NCBI GenBank assembly: GCA_963753545.1
Contig: CAVWCQ010000008.1
Location: forward strand, 1,674,001 to 1,738,000
Origin: CAVWCQ01 sp963753545
GTDB lineage: Bacteria > Chloroflexota > Anaerolineae > Aggregatilineales > Aggregatilineaceae
Reading direction: 5' to 3'
Length of the DNA stretch: 64,000 nt
A program made the position numbers and the translations under genes. This document shows, one piece after another, positions 45,224-55,583 of the stretch (positions are counted from its first letter, which is position 1; each line of letters begins with the position of its first letter). The notes beneath the pieces are model-generated. The model had not been told where the DNA came from. It searched no databases and was given only the letters and a program-made list of their open reading frames with translations.

Positions 45224-45874
45224 TTATTCCGCTGGCTTCGGCTCCTGAGCGGCCTTAGCCTCTTTCGCCTTCTGCTTGATAATGTCCTTGTGCTCCCAAC
45301 CGCCGCGCGCGGTGGCTTCCTGCTCGGCAGTGGTGGGCGCAATCGACTTCCAGTAGCGGAATTCTTTGGACAGCTTTTTCTTGTCGTAAATGTGCGATCC
45401 GGTGCGTTCGTACCCGGCCAGTTCGTAATCGTGATCCATCTTGATCGCGTCGAACGGGCAGAATTCCGCGCAGAGGCCGCAGTTCATGCAGATATCGATA
45501 TCGATGTAAAACGCTTCTGGCTCGGTGACAGGCCGACCCGTTTCGGGATCGCTGCTGCGCACGATCCAGATGCACTGCGGCGGGCAGACCTTGGCGCAGA
45601 TGCCGCAGCTTGTACACCAGTCCATGCCGGGTCGCTCCGGATCGTCGTAGTTATTGACGACCAGGAAGGGGATAAAGCGGAAGCGCTCTGGCACAGCGAT
45701 CTTCTCGTCGGGATATTCCACTGTGAAGATACCGCGCGCGCCGGGTCCCTGCCGTGCCGGGAAGTCTTCCGGGTTGAGATTGCGCTGGAAGCCATACTTC
45801 ACATCGTCCAGGTACGTTTCAAAAAAGTGTTTCAGCGTGACGCCTAATCCACGTAATAGTCCTTGTCCGTACAT
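45224..45874 (-). CDS. nuoI: NADH-quinone oxidoreductase subunit I
   Basis: 216 residues. Two 4Fe-4S motifs, CTSCGICAKVCPPQC and CMNCGLCAEFCPFD (clusters N6a/N6b), sit at about 87-145. NuoI is longer than usual (~165-180) because of a C-terminal Lys/Ala-rich tail (IIKQKAKEAKAAQEPKPAE). It forms the Q-module of complex I between NuoB/CD and the electron-input module. Gene order is nuoB, nuoCD, then nuoI with a 116-bp gap and no nuoH in between. Confidence 0.9.
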   Translation of the reverse strand: MYGQGLLRGLGVTLKHFFETYLDDVKYGFQRNLNPEDFPARQGPGARGIFTVEYPDEKIAVPERFRFIPFLVVNNYDDPERPGMDWCTSCGICAKVCPPQCIWIVRSSDPETGRPVTEPEAFYIDIDICMNCGLCAEFCPFDAIKMDHDYELAGYERTGSHIYDKKKLSKEFRYWKSIAPTTAEQEATARGGWEHKDIIKQKAKEAKAAQEPKPAE

Positions 45875-45990
45875 CCTGTTTGTACTCCTTATTTGATGTT
45901 ACCAGGGGAGATCCCCTTAATACCCCAAAATCATCCTGGTATCCATCGTTTTTGCGTATGCTGCGCTTAATGGGGCGCGAGTTGCTTTCC

Positions 45991-47836
45991 CTAGCGGTCC
46001 GTTTCGCCCAGCACAATATCGATGCTGCCCAGAATGGCAACCACGTCGGCAATCTTGTTGCACTGGCACATCCGGCCCAGGGGGGTCAGGTTGATGAAAC
46101 TGGGGGCGCGTACATGGTAGCGCCAGGGATTCTGCCCGCCGTCGGAGATGATATAGTAACCCAGTTCGCCCTTCGGGTTTTCCGCCCGGCCATACGATTC
46201 GCCAGCGGGGACGCGCGGGCTGTACATACCGCCGCGTCCGGCAAAGAAGGGTTGGCCCTGTGTTTCTTCCAGCATGGGCAGAACCTGCTGCAAAATGCGA
46301 ATGCTCTGGCGCAGTTCGTCCAGGCGGATCAGGTAGCGGTCATAGACGTCGCCATGCGTGCGGACCGCGACGTCAAATTCCAGTTCCGGGTAGATGCTGT
46401 ATGGCTCGGCGCGCCGCACGTCATAGGGAACGCCGCTCGCCCGCAGGACTGGCCCGGCGGTGCTGTAGGCAATCGCATCTTCTTTGCTCAGGACACCCAC
46501 GCCGATGCAGCGGTTGGTCACGATTTCGCTGGTGGTCAGGTAGTTGTCGATCTCATCGATGGCGCGCGGCAGGCGCTCGTGGATCAGGATGCGCAGAAAG
46601 TCGAGCGTGTTGAAGTCGCGCACGCGGTCATTGACCAGGTTGGCGACACTGTGAATGCGTTCCGGGAGGTCGTTTGCCAGACCGCCAAAACGCAAGTAGT
46701 TGCACATCAGGCGGCTGCCCGTTGTTGCCTCGAAGAAGTCCAGGATCAGCTCGCGCTCTTCGATGATATACATCATCGGCGTGAAGAACGCGCCCAGGTC
46801 GTTGAGCAGGAAGCCAATCGCCCAGGTGTGGTTGACCACGCGGGTTAGTTCCGCCATCAGGACGCGGATCACTTCGGCGCGGCGGGTGGGCGGCTGGTAG
46901 CGCGCTCCAAGAGCCATCAACTGCTCGACAGCCAATGGCATAGCCAAAGTTGTTGGACAGGCTGCAAATGTAGTCCAGGCGATCCGTGAAGGGCATGTTT
47001 TGCAGGAACGTGTTCCGCTCCCCGATCTTCTCGTGGTTGCGGTGCATATAGCCCATCACCGGCTCCAGCCGGACGATCTCTCGCCGTTGAGCGTCACGAC
47101 CATGCGGAAAACGCCGTGCGTGCTGGGATGCTGCGGCCCCAGGCTGACGACCACGCGCTCGGTTGCCAGTTCGCGTTGAGAGTCCATTGCGCAGCCGGGC
47201 TGGTTCAGGTTGGGGATATCCTCAACGGGCGGCTGGTAGCCTTCCAGAACGAACCCCTGCGGATACTGCACGTTCTTGCCATAGGGGTTGTGCTCTTCGG
47301 CACGCCACACGCGGCCATCGGGCCAGCGGCTGTCAAACGGTTTTTGCTCCGCTTCAAAGTACGGTTCTTTCCAGTCTTTGCGCAGCGGATGCCCGGCGAA
47401 CCCTTCCCACAGCAAAATGCGCTTCAGGTTCGGGTGATTTTCAAAGCGGATGCCCATCAGATCCCAGGCTTCGCGCTCCTGGAAATCCGCGCCGGGCCAG
47501 ACGCGGAGTCAGACTCGGCAAAACGGCATTTTCGCGGTCCGTCTGCGCTTTGAGCACCAGCGCCGGGCCGCCGGATGTGCGGTACAGGTGGTAGACCATT
47601 TCCAGGTGGTCGCCCTTGCCGAGATAATCTACGGCGGTGGCGCTGGACAGGTAATCATAGCCTAGCTGATCGCGGGCAAAGAGCGCGACATCGAGCAGTT
47701 GGGCCGAATCCACGATCAAGCCGCTGTAGCCCTCGCGTGTATCGCGCTGGATGGCCTGCTCGAAGCGGGCTTCCAGTTGGGAAGCGCCATCTTCGCTGGT
47801 TGTGATCGCCTGGGATGTTTTGACTTCTTCAGCCAT
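45991..47836 (-). CDS. nuoCD: NADH-quinone oxidoreductase subunits C/D fused (three frameshifts)
   Basis: Three pieces in different frames join into 614 residues. The NuoC part (47836 to ~47200) has HLEMVYHLYRT and PGADFQEREAWDLMGIRFE. A linker runs into NuoD (from about 47190), with VVVSLGPQHPSTHGVFRMVV, NHEKIGERNTFLQNMPFTDRLDYI, a mid-region with RVVNHTWAIGFLLNDLGAFF, and the C-terminal DVVAILGSIDIVLGETDR. Breaks sit near 47510, 47070 and 46935, each a one- or two-base change in otherwise perfectly conserved text. The pieces are so well preserved that sequencing error is favoured over pseudogenization. Fusion of C and D is like in E. coli. Confidence 0.85.
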
Positions 47837-47859
47837 AAAATCTCCCTCGCTAAGTATAG

Positions 47860-48538
<679 letters not shown>

Positions 48539-48549
<11 letters not shown>

Positions 48550-48781
48550 TTAAGTCCTCACTTGTAGATTCTTCGTACCACTCCCGTAGAATTTCGGTGA
48601 GTAAAGCGTCATTCGCCAATATCGGCTCATCTGCGAAGCCGGGAAGAGCTATGATCCATTCGAACAACTCCTGAAGGCCCACCGCGTCCAGGTCCGCATC
48701 TGCGTGGTGCTCCATCAGACTGAGCACGATTTCATACGATGCTTCCCAATAAAGCGGCTTGGGTCCCTCAGCGTTGTCCAT
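48539..48781 (-). CDS. IscX-like Fe-S assembly protein
   Basis: 80 residues from ATG 48781 (a TTG at 48796 is an alternative; neither has a good RBS). The sequence follows the IscX pattern: LYWEASYEIVLSLMEHH, then LQELFEWIIALPGFADEP, then NDALLTEILREWYEE, the LPGF-D-P core and a terminal acidic helix. IscX regulates Fe delivery to IscU/IscS in other bacteria. It is translationally coupled to nuoB, an Fe-S subunit. This context fits a role in Fe-S loading, but isc genes are not in the window. Confidence 0.7.
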
Positions 48782-48818
48782 TTTACTATTGATCAAGTGA
48801 AAATGATAATAAACGAAT

Positions 48819-48847
48819 GGGTAGGGAAAGCGCGAGCAACCCTACCC
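48819..48847. repeat. GGGTAGGG palindrome
   Basis: An 8-bp perfect stem GGGTAGGG / CCCTACCC with a 13-nt loop, the same core as at 9434-9462. Confidence 0.55.
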
Positions 48848-48869
48848 CTACGAAAATACGAATGTTCGC

Positions 48870-50257
48870 TTACTGTCCCGGCGCGGCCTCTGTGGCTGCG
48901 GCTTCGGGTTCCAGCGTCGCCAGCCGTTCGGCATTGTCTTCGAGCCAGGCGCGCACATCTTCATAGATCGTATCGTCTGGCGGGCCTTGCAGCATATACT
49001 GCATGGCGGTGATCGTGCCGTCGCCGTGATCAATAAGCGCCAGGACCAGATCAATGCCGGGGAACTGCTGGCCGCCAACCGTTTGCGGGCCGATCTTCAT
49101 CCGCACCAGGGCCGTCTCCACGCCGCTGATCGTTTCGATCTCAGGACCTGTGAAGGCATCGTCTGCCACGGCCAGACCCATTGTCGTGAGCTCGCCGTCA
49201 AGCTTGGCTTTCATCTGGTTCAGAATATCGAGGGCAGGCGTTTCGCTGTCTGCGGCGGGCATCTCCAACTGCGACGACGTAACGAAATCTTCCGTGTTGA
49301 AGGCCGTATAGTTGATCTGGGCAGAGGCCTCCGGGTTGCGGGCGTAGAGCACCTGTCCGGGAGAGATTTCGACCCAGTTTGTCGCAGAAGGCGTGGTCGA
49401 AATGGCGGCTGCTTCCTGTGTCGCTGCCGGAGCCGAGGCAGATTTTGCCGTTGCCTCGACGGTCGCTTCAGCAGTCGCTTCCTGGGTTGCGGCGGGCGCG
49501 GCTTCTTCTGTCGCGATTGCCTCTTGTGTTGCGATTGCTTCCTCAGTCGCTCCAGCGGCTGTTGCCTCTTCTGTAGCTGCGGCTGCCTCGGTCGCTTCGG
49601 CAGTCGCTTCGGCTGTTGCTTCAGGCGTAGGTTCTGGGGCGGGCTGCGCGAGCTTGGCTGCGTTTTCGGCAAGCCACGCCATAAAGTCCTGGAAAGCAAC
49701 CGGATCGGAGTCGCCCTGAGCGACATATTGAACTCTGGTCATTTGGCCGCCACCCTGATCAATCAGGGCCAGGAACAGGTCCAGCCCGGAGAAGTCTTCG
49801 CCCGTCGTTCTTGTCTGAGGGGGAACAATCAACCGCAGATGACTGACCGGCACACCGCCCAGTTCTTCGGTGATTGGTCCGGTGAAGGCATCGGCTGGGG
49901 CGGTGAGTTGTAAGGATGCCAACTGCTGTTCCAGCCCGCTGCGAAGCTAGTCAGCAGATCGAGCATAGGCGTCTCTGTGTCTTCCGCCAGCGGCTGCAGG
50001 CTGTTGCCCGTAATAAAGGCGTCGATAGAAGTCGAGTTATAGGACACCTGGAACGGCGCGTTGGGATCGGACTTGTAAACGAGCTGGCCTGCCATTATTT
50101 CGGCCCAGTTAGCCGCGTTGGCGGTTGGCAGGGGTGTTAGCGTGGGGTTCGCCAGATAGACATCGGTAGATACACCTGCATTGCTGACCAGCACAAAAAC
50201 GAGACCCAACGAAGCCAGCAGCAGGACAACAGCAGCAATACGCGAAGGGAGTGTCAT
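48870..50257 (-). CDS. Secreted duplicated-domain protein with Ala/Thr/Glu linker (frameshifted)
   Basis: Joined over one missing base near 49945, 462 residues. It opens with a signal/anchor helix (RIAAVVLLLASLGLVFVLV), then two copies of a ~130-residue domain (motifs NWAEIMAGQLVYKSDPNAPFQ and NWVEISPGQVLYARNPEASAQ; DAFTGPITEELGGVPVSHLRL and DAFTGPEIETISGVETALVRM; LFLALIDQGGG and LVLALIDHGDG). The copies are separated by ~75 residues of ATEEAT-type repeats. The domain is not recognised; the pattern suggests a lipoprotein-like fold with hydrophobic ligand binding. The low-complexity linker is rich in near-repeats that are prone to slippage. Confidence 0.7.
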
Positions 50258-50510
50258 CGACCCAATACTCCTTACAGTGCGCGCGCAGCCGTGCGTTCAG
50301 GTTGCGTGCGTCAGGCGCGGACGCGATCTTCTCAAGAGCCTTAAGTGTAGCCGAGAAGCCGAGAGTAGGCCAACCTTTCGATGATTGGAAACGTTTTTAA
50401 AATGACCAATATCAGACAAAAAATGATAACGGGATTTTGCCCCGCTGTGCGATGCCAGCCTAAATGCTTTCTATCACAATGTGAAGATCGTCGTACCTTT
50501 GCCCTGCCGC

Positions 50511-50547
50511 TTGTCAATTGACAATTAATGGAGCGGCATGATAAGAT
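50511..50547 (+). promoter_or_regulatory. Promoter with palindromic operator of the SufR-like regulator
   Basis: -35 TTGACA (50518-50523) and -10 TAAGAT (50542-50547) at 18-bp spacing, 55 bp before ATG 50603. A perfect 14-bp palindrome TTGTCAATTGACAA (50511-50524) overlaps the -35 box, a classical autorepressor arrangement. The rest of the 345-bp gap 50258-50602 is AT-richer and holds no gene. Confidence 0.65.
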
Positions 50548-50602
50548 TTCTTAAATTTATCACTAAAAACATCAAATTGTATATAAAGCGAGTTACACAC
50601 CT

Positions 50603-51251
50603 ATGCAACAGACCAGAAGACATATCCTGGAAATTCTGAAAGAACGAAAAGAAGCGACCATTGACGAAATCGTGGAAGCTCTTAGTGAGCGGATCGGCAG
50701 GATCACAGCCGTCACCGTCCGTCACCATCTCGAAATTCTGCGCGGTGATGGTTTGGTCGCTGCCCCAGCGGTTCGCCGCCGCAGCGCGCCGGGCCGTCCT
50801 CAGTATGTCTATACGTTGACCGAGAAGGCCGGTGATTATTTCCCAAATAATTACCAGGGATTAGCGTCTGGACTGCTCGAGCAGATGAAGGCCCAATTGC
50901 CCGCCCAGCAGGTTACGCAGATTTTGGAAGGCGTGGCCGAGGTGATGACTGAGCAGGCGATGGTTCCCGATGGGCCCATGGAAATCCGGCTCGACCATGC
51001 GGTCGCCTATCTCAATAGCAACGGCTATACCGCGTCGTGGCGTCATGATGCGAAGCGGTCACCTGCTGGTGATCACCAACTGCCCATACGAGCAGGTATC
51101 GTGCGCCAATCCTGAACTGTGCAAACTGGATGAAAAGCTGATTCGGGGTTTGTTGGGCACTCGCCCACAGCGCCTGAGTTGGCAGGTGAAGGATGAAGAA
51201 GTCCTGCACCTATTTGATCCAGGATGCCAATCACAAGTAACAGCTTTGTGA
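50603..51251 (+). CDS. SufR/DeoR-like Fe-S-sensing HTH regulator (frameshifted)
   Basis: The first frame (to about 51050) gives a winged HTH (MQQTRRHILEILKERKEATIDEI, AVTVRHHLEILRGDGLV, GRPQYVYTLTEKAGDYFP) and a helical dimer region. Dropping one base near 51055 continues into HLLVITNCPYEQVSCANPELC and LSWQVKDEEVLHLF, ~215 residues in total. The Cys spacing (C-x6-C-x5-C) behind NCPY matches the C-terminal Fe-S ligand set of SufR-type regulators that control Fe-S assembly genes. A palindrome over its own promoter suggests autoregulation. Target genes are not seen next to it. Confidence 0.75.
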
Positions 51252-51334
51252 TTGGCAATAACGAATAAACAGGCAGCTTCTGGCGTTAACAAGCGCCCGG
51301 GGCTGCTTTTGTTGTTGGGTCTTATATCCCCCGT

Positions 51335-52900
51335 TTAATGGCAGCCAGATGGTGAAGATGCTGCCCTGGTTGGGACGGCTTTCGACCGTGATATCACCGT
51401 CATGGCGGCTGATAATTTCGCGGGCAATCGCAAATTCAGCCCCAATCCCCGGATCACGCTGTCACGAACGCGGGTCGTGCGGAAGAAGCGGTCAAAGATA
51501 TGGGGTAAATCTTCCGGCTCGATCCCGATTCCTGTGTCTTTGACCTGGATAATGGCAAAATCGCCACCGGTCCATGTCTCCCGGTTCAGCCGCACATCAA
51601 TATGCCCGCCGGACGGCGTGTACTGGATGGCATTGTCTACCAGCACGCCGACGGCCCGCACCATGTAACTTGCATCAACCACTGTCAGGGGCAGGGCGTC
51701 ATCCCGCGAGAGGGCAACCGTTACGCCTTTTTCATTTGACGGTTCGCTGTAACGCACGACTACATCAGCGACAAGGCGGTTCAGGTCTGTCTTTTCCCGG
51801 TTCATATGGATCAGGCCGGAGTCCATGCGGGCTAGTTCCAGCATCCCTTCAACCAGCGTTGACAGCCGTTCTGTTTCACGTTCGAGCGCTTGCAGGTGCA
51901 TCGGACGCTGTTCGGGGGGGGCCTGCCGCAGCAAATACTGCCGCATCTTGATATTCGTGACAGGCGTTCGCATCTCGACCCCGGCATCGGTCAGGAAGCG
52001 CACCTTTAAATCCTCAAGCGCCTTGCGCTGGGCAACGTCGCGCTGGACAACGACAAAACCGATCAGGCTGCCGTTTGCATCCTGGGCAGGCATGATCGAC
52101 AGTTCGACATCCAGCCGCTGCCCATCACACTGCGTGCAGCGTACTTCGCCCCGCCAGGGACTGCCCCGGTTGATTGCCGCTTCGATTTCCTTGTTCACGG
52201 GCGTAATATCGGTCACCGGGGGCCAGATCACGGTGCTGCCAACGGGCACATTAGTTTCCCAGCCGTTGATCTGTTCCCAGGCCAGGTTGGCATAGGCCAT
52301 CACCCCTTCGCAGGTAATGAAGGCGATGCCATCGTTGACATGGCTCAGGATCGTTCCCAGCAGATCGCGCTCCTGCGAGAGTGTCGCCGCGTGTTCGAGC
52401 AGAGTTACTGACTCCTGGTAGCTGTTTTCAGCGCCAAACGCGAGCGGGCGTGGAGCAGGGGAGGTGCTGTATCGCGCGCCCATCGCCTCAAATTCCTGGC
52501 CTATTCGTACTTCCGCCATCACACGCGCTTGCAGATCGGCCCGATCCAGATACAGGCGAACGCGTTTGCGCATCTCAATGGTGTCTGGCGGGGTGATCAG
52601 ATAATCATCGGCTCCCGATTTGAACGCATTTCGTTTGTATTGGAGCGGCCCCATCAGGATAAACGACGTCTGGGCAAAACGGGGTTCTTGCGTCAGGCTT
52701 GCGATCAGGCTGAGCGCCTGAGATACGGGCGGGCGCAGGCCAACCATGCACACCGTTGGCGGCTCAATTTCTGACTGCGCGAGCAGGCTGGACGCGCTGT
52801 TGAGCCAGTGCGCGTCGATGCCAATTTCGCGCAGGTGGTTTCGCACCCACTCGCCAGCAGAGGCGTCTTTGTCGAGAATGTAGACCTGTAGGGTAGCCAT
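51335..52900 (-). CDS. Histidine-kinase-like protein without phosphoacceptor His (C-terminal frameshift)
   Basis: Domains in order: an N-terminal receiver-like fold (YILDKDASAGEWVRNHL, with GADDYLITPP near the end) whose phosphorylatable Asp position reads VGLRP; a PAS domain (about 185-300, GIAFITCEGVMAYANLAWEQ); a HisKA-like dimerisation helix reading FLTDAGVEMRTPV, where the H-box His is Val; and HATPase_c with the N-box VLVDNAIQYTP, G1 DTGIGIEPEDLPHIFDRFF and GLGL. A missing base near 51455 breaks the last ~35 residues; the other frame continues FAIAREIISRHDGDITVESR as expected. ATP binding looks intact while both phosphotransfer residues are missing, so it is likely a pseudokinase sensor. 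Confidence 0.8.
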   Translation of the reverse strand: MATLQVYILDKDASAGEWVRNHLREIGIDAHWLNSASSLLAQSEIEPPTVCMVGLRPPVSQALSLIASLTQEPRFAQTSFILMGPLQYKRNAFKSGADDYLITPPDTIEMRKRVRLYLDRADLQARVMAEVRIGQEFEAMGARYSTSPAPRPLAFGAENSYQESVTLLEHAATLSQERDLLGTILSHVNDGIAFITCEGVMAYANLAWEQINGWETNVPVGSTVIWPPVTDITPVNKEIEAAINRGSPWRGEVRCTQCDGQRLDVELSIMPAQDANGSLIGFVVVQRDVAQRKALEDLKVRFLTDAGVEMRTPVTNIKMRQYLLRQAPPEQRPMHLQALERETERLSTLVEGMLELARMDSGLIHMNREKTDLNRLVADVVVRYSEPSNEKGVTVALSRDDALPLTVVDASYMVRAVGVLVDNAIQYTPSGGHIDVRLNRETWTGGDFAIIQVKDTGIGIEPEDLPHIFDRFFRTTRVRDSVIRGLGLNLRLPAKLSAAMTVISRSKAVPTRAASSPSGCH

Positions 52901-53012
52901 GCCGCAAGCTCCAGAGAGAAGATCACCTGATCACATCCAGTATAAGCTGAAACAGGCTGTAAGAAAAACGAATTTCTCCCTAAAATTTTGCCTTTTTATC
53001 CAAAACGGTACA

Positions 53013-54294
53013 ATGAGCATTATGGCAAATCCATCTCAATCTTCTCATTCTCGCCTACCGCTGCTCATCGTCAGCGGCCTCGCGGCGTGGGCTTTGGTGG
53101 CGGTAGTCGTTCTGATGTCGACACGGCAGGATTCTCCCCGGCCCAGCGAACGAGTCGCGGCGCGTCCCACACTGGTTTTTCTGACCGGGACGCCGCCCCC
53201 GACTGCTACGATTACTCCGACCAGCACGCCCAGTCCTACCTCTACACCAGCGCTCGTCCCGACCGCGACGCCCGCAGATACACTGTTGCCCGCTGCCACA
53301 GCCACGCCCGCCGCTGCGCTGGTAGCCGACGCGCCAACCGATCATCGCGCTGGCCCCCAGCCCGACATCGTGTACGCCGCCCGCTGATTGGCAGCGCTAT
53401 GTGGCCCAGCCGGATGATACGCTTTTTGCCTTCCAGTTAGGAGCCAATAACGCCGTGACCGTCGATCAGATCGTGGCGGCGAACTGCCTGCCCAGCCGTT
53501 ATCTGCAAGTCGGTCAGGTGCTCTATCTGCCGCCGGGAGCCGCCGAAAACGCGCCGCCGTCCTATCCTGCCGCCGTCCAACAGCCCAGCGGTCCCCGCGT
53601 GCCTGCCTGTCCGTGCACGATCAGCATCCAGGTGGGCTGGCGGCGCGAGCAGATCGCGGATGCGATCAACGCGGCACAAACGGCTTTCAGTGGGGCGGAT
53701 TTTCTGGCGGTTACTGCGCCGGGCGCGTCGGCTCCCTATGATTTTGTCGGGGGCGGGCGCTCGATGGAGGGGTTTCTATTTCCCGGTGCCTATACAGTGA
53801 TGAACGAGACGACTGCCGAGCAGTTCCGCGATATGCTGCTGGCGGCATTTGACGCGAATATCCCCGCTAACATGCGCGCTGATGCTGCTGCCCAGGGGAT
53901 CAGTTTCTACGAGGTGATGATCATTGCCTCCATCGTCCAGCGTAAATCGCGGGACCCGGAGACACAGAAGCTCGTTGCCAGCGTCTACTATAACCGCCTG
54001 CGCAGCGGTAACCGCCTCGGCTCCACGGTGACGCTGCAATACGCGCTCGGTGGGCCGGGCAACTGGTGGCCGAGAATTGGCGGAGGAAGCCTCGAACTGG
54101 ACTCGCCCTACAATACGCTTAACCGTCCCGGTCTGCCGCCATCGCCCATTGATAGCCCCGGCGCGAGCGCGATTGTCGCGGCGATCTATCCGGCCCAGAC
54201 CAACTACTTCTATCACACGGCGTCATGTAATGGGACGGGCGAGGCATTCGCCGCTACCTTCGAGGAACACCTCGCCAACGTGAACTGCGAATAG
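53013..54294 (+). CDS. mltG: MltG/YceG-like lytic transglycosylase with LysM domain (frameshifted)
   Basis: ATG 53013 starts an N-terminal anchor (LLIVSGLAAWALVAVVVLM), a Pro/Thr-rich wall-spanning linker, and a LysM module (YVAQPDDTLFAFQLG, ANCLPSRYLQVGQVLYLPP). The MltG catalytic domain follows (EGFLFPGAYTV, IIASIVQRKSRDPETQKLVASVYYNRL, GNWWPRIGGGSLELDSPYNT, YPAQTNYFYHTAS). One surplus base near 53330 joins the frames to ~426 residues. The residue equivalent to E. coli MltG Glu218 (ASIVE-K-E) is Gln here (CAG instead of GAG). MltG cleaves nascent glycan strands; this one would be inactive if the sequence is right. Confidence 0.8.
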
Positions 54295-54324
54295 AAAGGG
54301 TTAATGGGGTTACGCCCAGGCGAC

Positions 54325-54919
54325 CTATCCGCCCGGCGGCTGGGCGTCCCCGCCGCCCGCATCTTCTGGCAGCGGTGGAACCAGCGGCGTCGGTTTCTGA
54401 TCCTGGCCGTTAGCCACCTGTTTTTCATTCTGCAACTGGCCCCACTGGCTGGCTTCGTTGCGCAGCACGGATTCGGTTTGATCGACCAGTTCCGGGAAAT
54501 AGCGCGGATAATCGTTGGTGCGGATCGAATCTGAAGTCCGGCATGACGATGCGCGCCCGCTGCAAGGCCAGCCAGGTGCTCTCGTAAATCGTGGCTTGCC
54601 GCTCCCACTGGTAGAGGGATCGGAAGGCGGCTATTCCACCGGCAAAGGCGGGCAGGAGCGCGGTTACCAGGGCGCTGGCCGCGCTGTTCGACAGGACGGT
54701 GAGAGCCGAGACCAGCGTTGAAATCCCCATCAGAAAGGCGGAAAGCATGAGCATGCGATCCGCGTTGAACTTAAATTCATCGATCCGCTTCAGATAGTAG
54801 TCAGCCTGATAATCGATGCGCTGCTTCATATAGAGATCGGCGCGGACGCGTGCTTCACGCGGGCTGAGCAGGGGAGGGGTACTAGGTGTATTGGGGGTTG
54901 GGGGTTGATTGGCGCTCAT
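54325..54919 (-). CDS. DUF4231/SLATT-like two-TM protein B (frameshifted)
   Basis: From 54919 the frame gives a Pro-rich start, a helix with ADLYMKQRIDYQADYYLKR, two membrane segments (MLMLSAFLMGISTLVSALTVL and ALVTALLPAFAGGIAAF) and YQWERQATIYESTWLALQRAR. Dropping one base near 54525 continues DSIRTNDYPRYFPELVDQTE and ends at TAG 54325, ~197 residues. The pattern (helix, two TM, amphipathic helix rich in Arg/Glu) is the DUF4231/SLATT family. SLATT proteins are membrane effectors of nucleotide-second-messenger systems in many conflict operons, but DUF4231 also has non-defence members. The downstream end overlaps no gene. Confidence 0.75.
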
Positions 54920-54921
54920 GG

Positions 54922-55569
54922 TTATCCCTCCAGGACTTCAAGTGTTTTTAATTGGAGCTGGCGCACGCGCTCGGCGGTGTTATCGATGGCAAACGGGGTC
55001 TGGCGGGCCAAAAATAGAAAATAGGTCGACCTCAGATTCTCCGTTTTGATGCGCGCGTTAAACCATTTTTGCTGGGGCGTCTCATTGGCTCCCAAATAGG
55101 ATACACCTGCCGCCAGGGCACTGGCAATGGCTGTCAGTACGCCCAGAAAATCGGTCAGGTGAAACAGTCCCAGCCAGACATCGGCGTTGCTGTTGTAGGC
55201 AAAAACCGTGATGGAGGCCAGTGCCGTTGTTAAAAACGTGGTGATAATGAACGTCCACTGGTAGAGATAATAATGGTTCTGGTAGAAGAGCGCTTCCTGG
55301 TTGAGCCGCCACATGTGCGGCAGCAGGTGTTGTTCCAGTTCGGCCAGATCGTCGCGCAGCGCCTTGCTCCCTTCCGTATCGACCATATCCGCCGAGATCA
55401 GGCCCTCATTCTTCAGCATCTTTTGATACTCTGCGTCTGGCGGGCGTACCCAGATGCGAGAAACGCTCAGGCGCGGGTAGCGCCGCAAAAAGAAATATTT
55501 GGAGCGAGCGGGCTGCTGCGGCTGTTGGGCCACAGGCGGTGAAGCCTGCGGCGTCGTCGTTTGTGCCAT
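54922..55569 (-). CDS. DUF4231/SLATT-like two-TM protein A
   Basis: A 215-residue paralog of the next gene: a Pro/Gln-rich start, RRYPRLSVSRIWVRPPDAEYQ, a long helix (ALRDDLAELEQHLLPHMWRLNQEALFYQNHYYLYQ), then two membrane segments (WTFIITTFLTTALASITVF and LTDFLGVLTAIASALAAGVSYL) and the KWFNARIKTENLRSTYFLFL helix typical of DUF4231. Its stop and the next start are 2 bp apart, and it follows the acidic-protein gene by 14 bp, so the three are an operon and both 2-TM proteins may form a hetero-oligomeric channel. Confidence 0.8.
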   Translation of the reverse strand: MAQTTTPQASPPVAQQPQQPARSKYFFLRRYPRLSVSRIWVRPPDAEYQKMLKNEGLISADMVDTEGSKALRDDLAELEQHLLPHMWRLNQEALFYQNHYYLYQWTFIITTFLTTALASITVFAYNSNADVWLGLFHLTDFLGVLTAIASALAAGVSYLGANETPQQKWFNARIKTENLRSTYFLFLARQTPFAIDNTAERVRQLQLKTLEVLEG

Positions 55570-55583
55570 TTTTTCCTCTCCGG

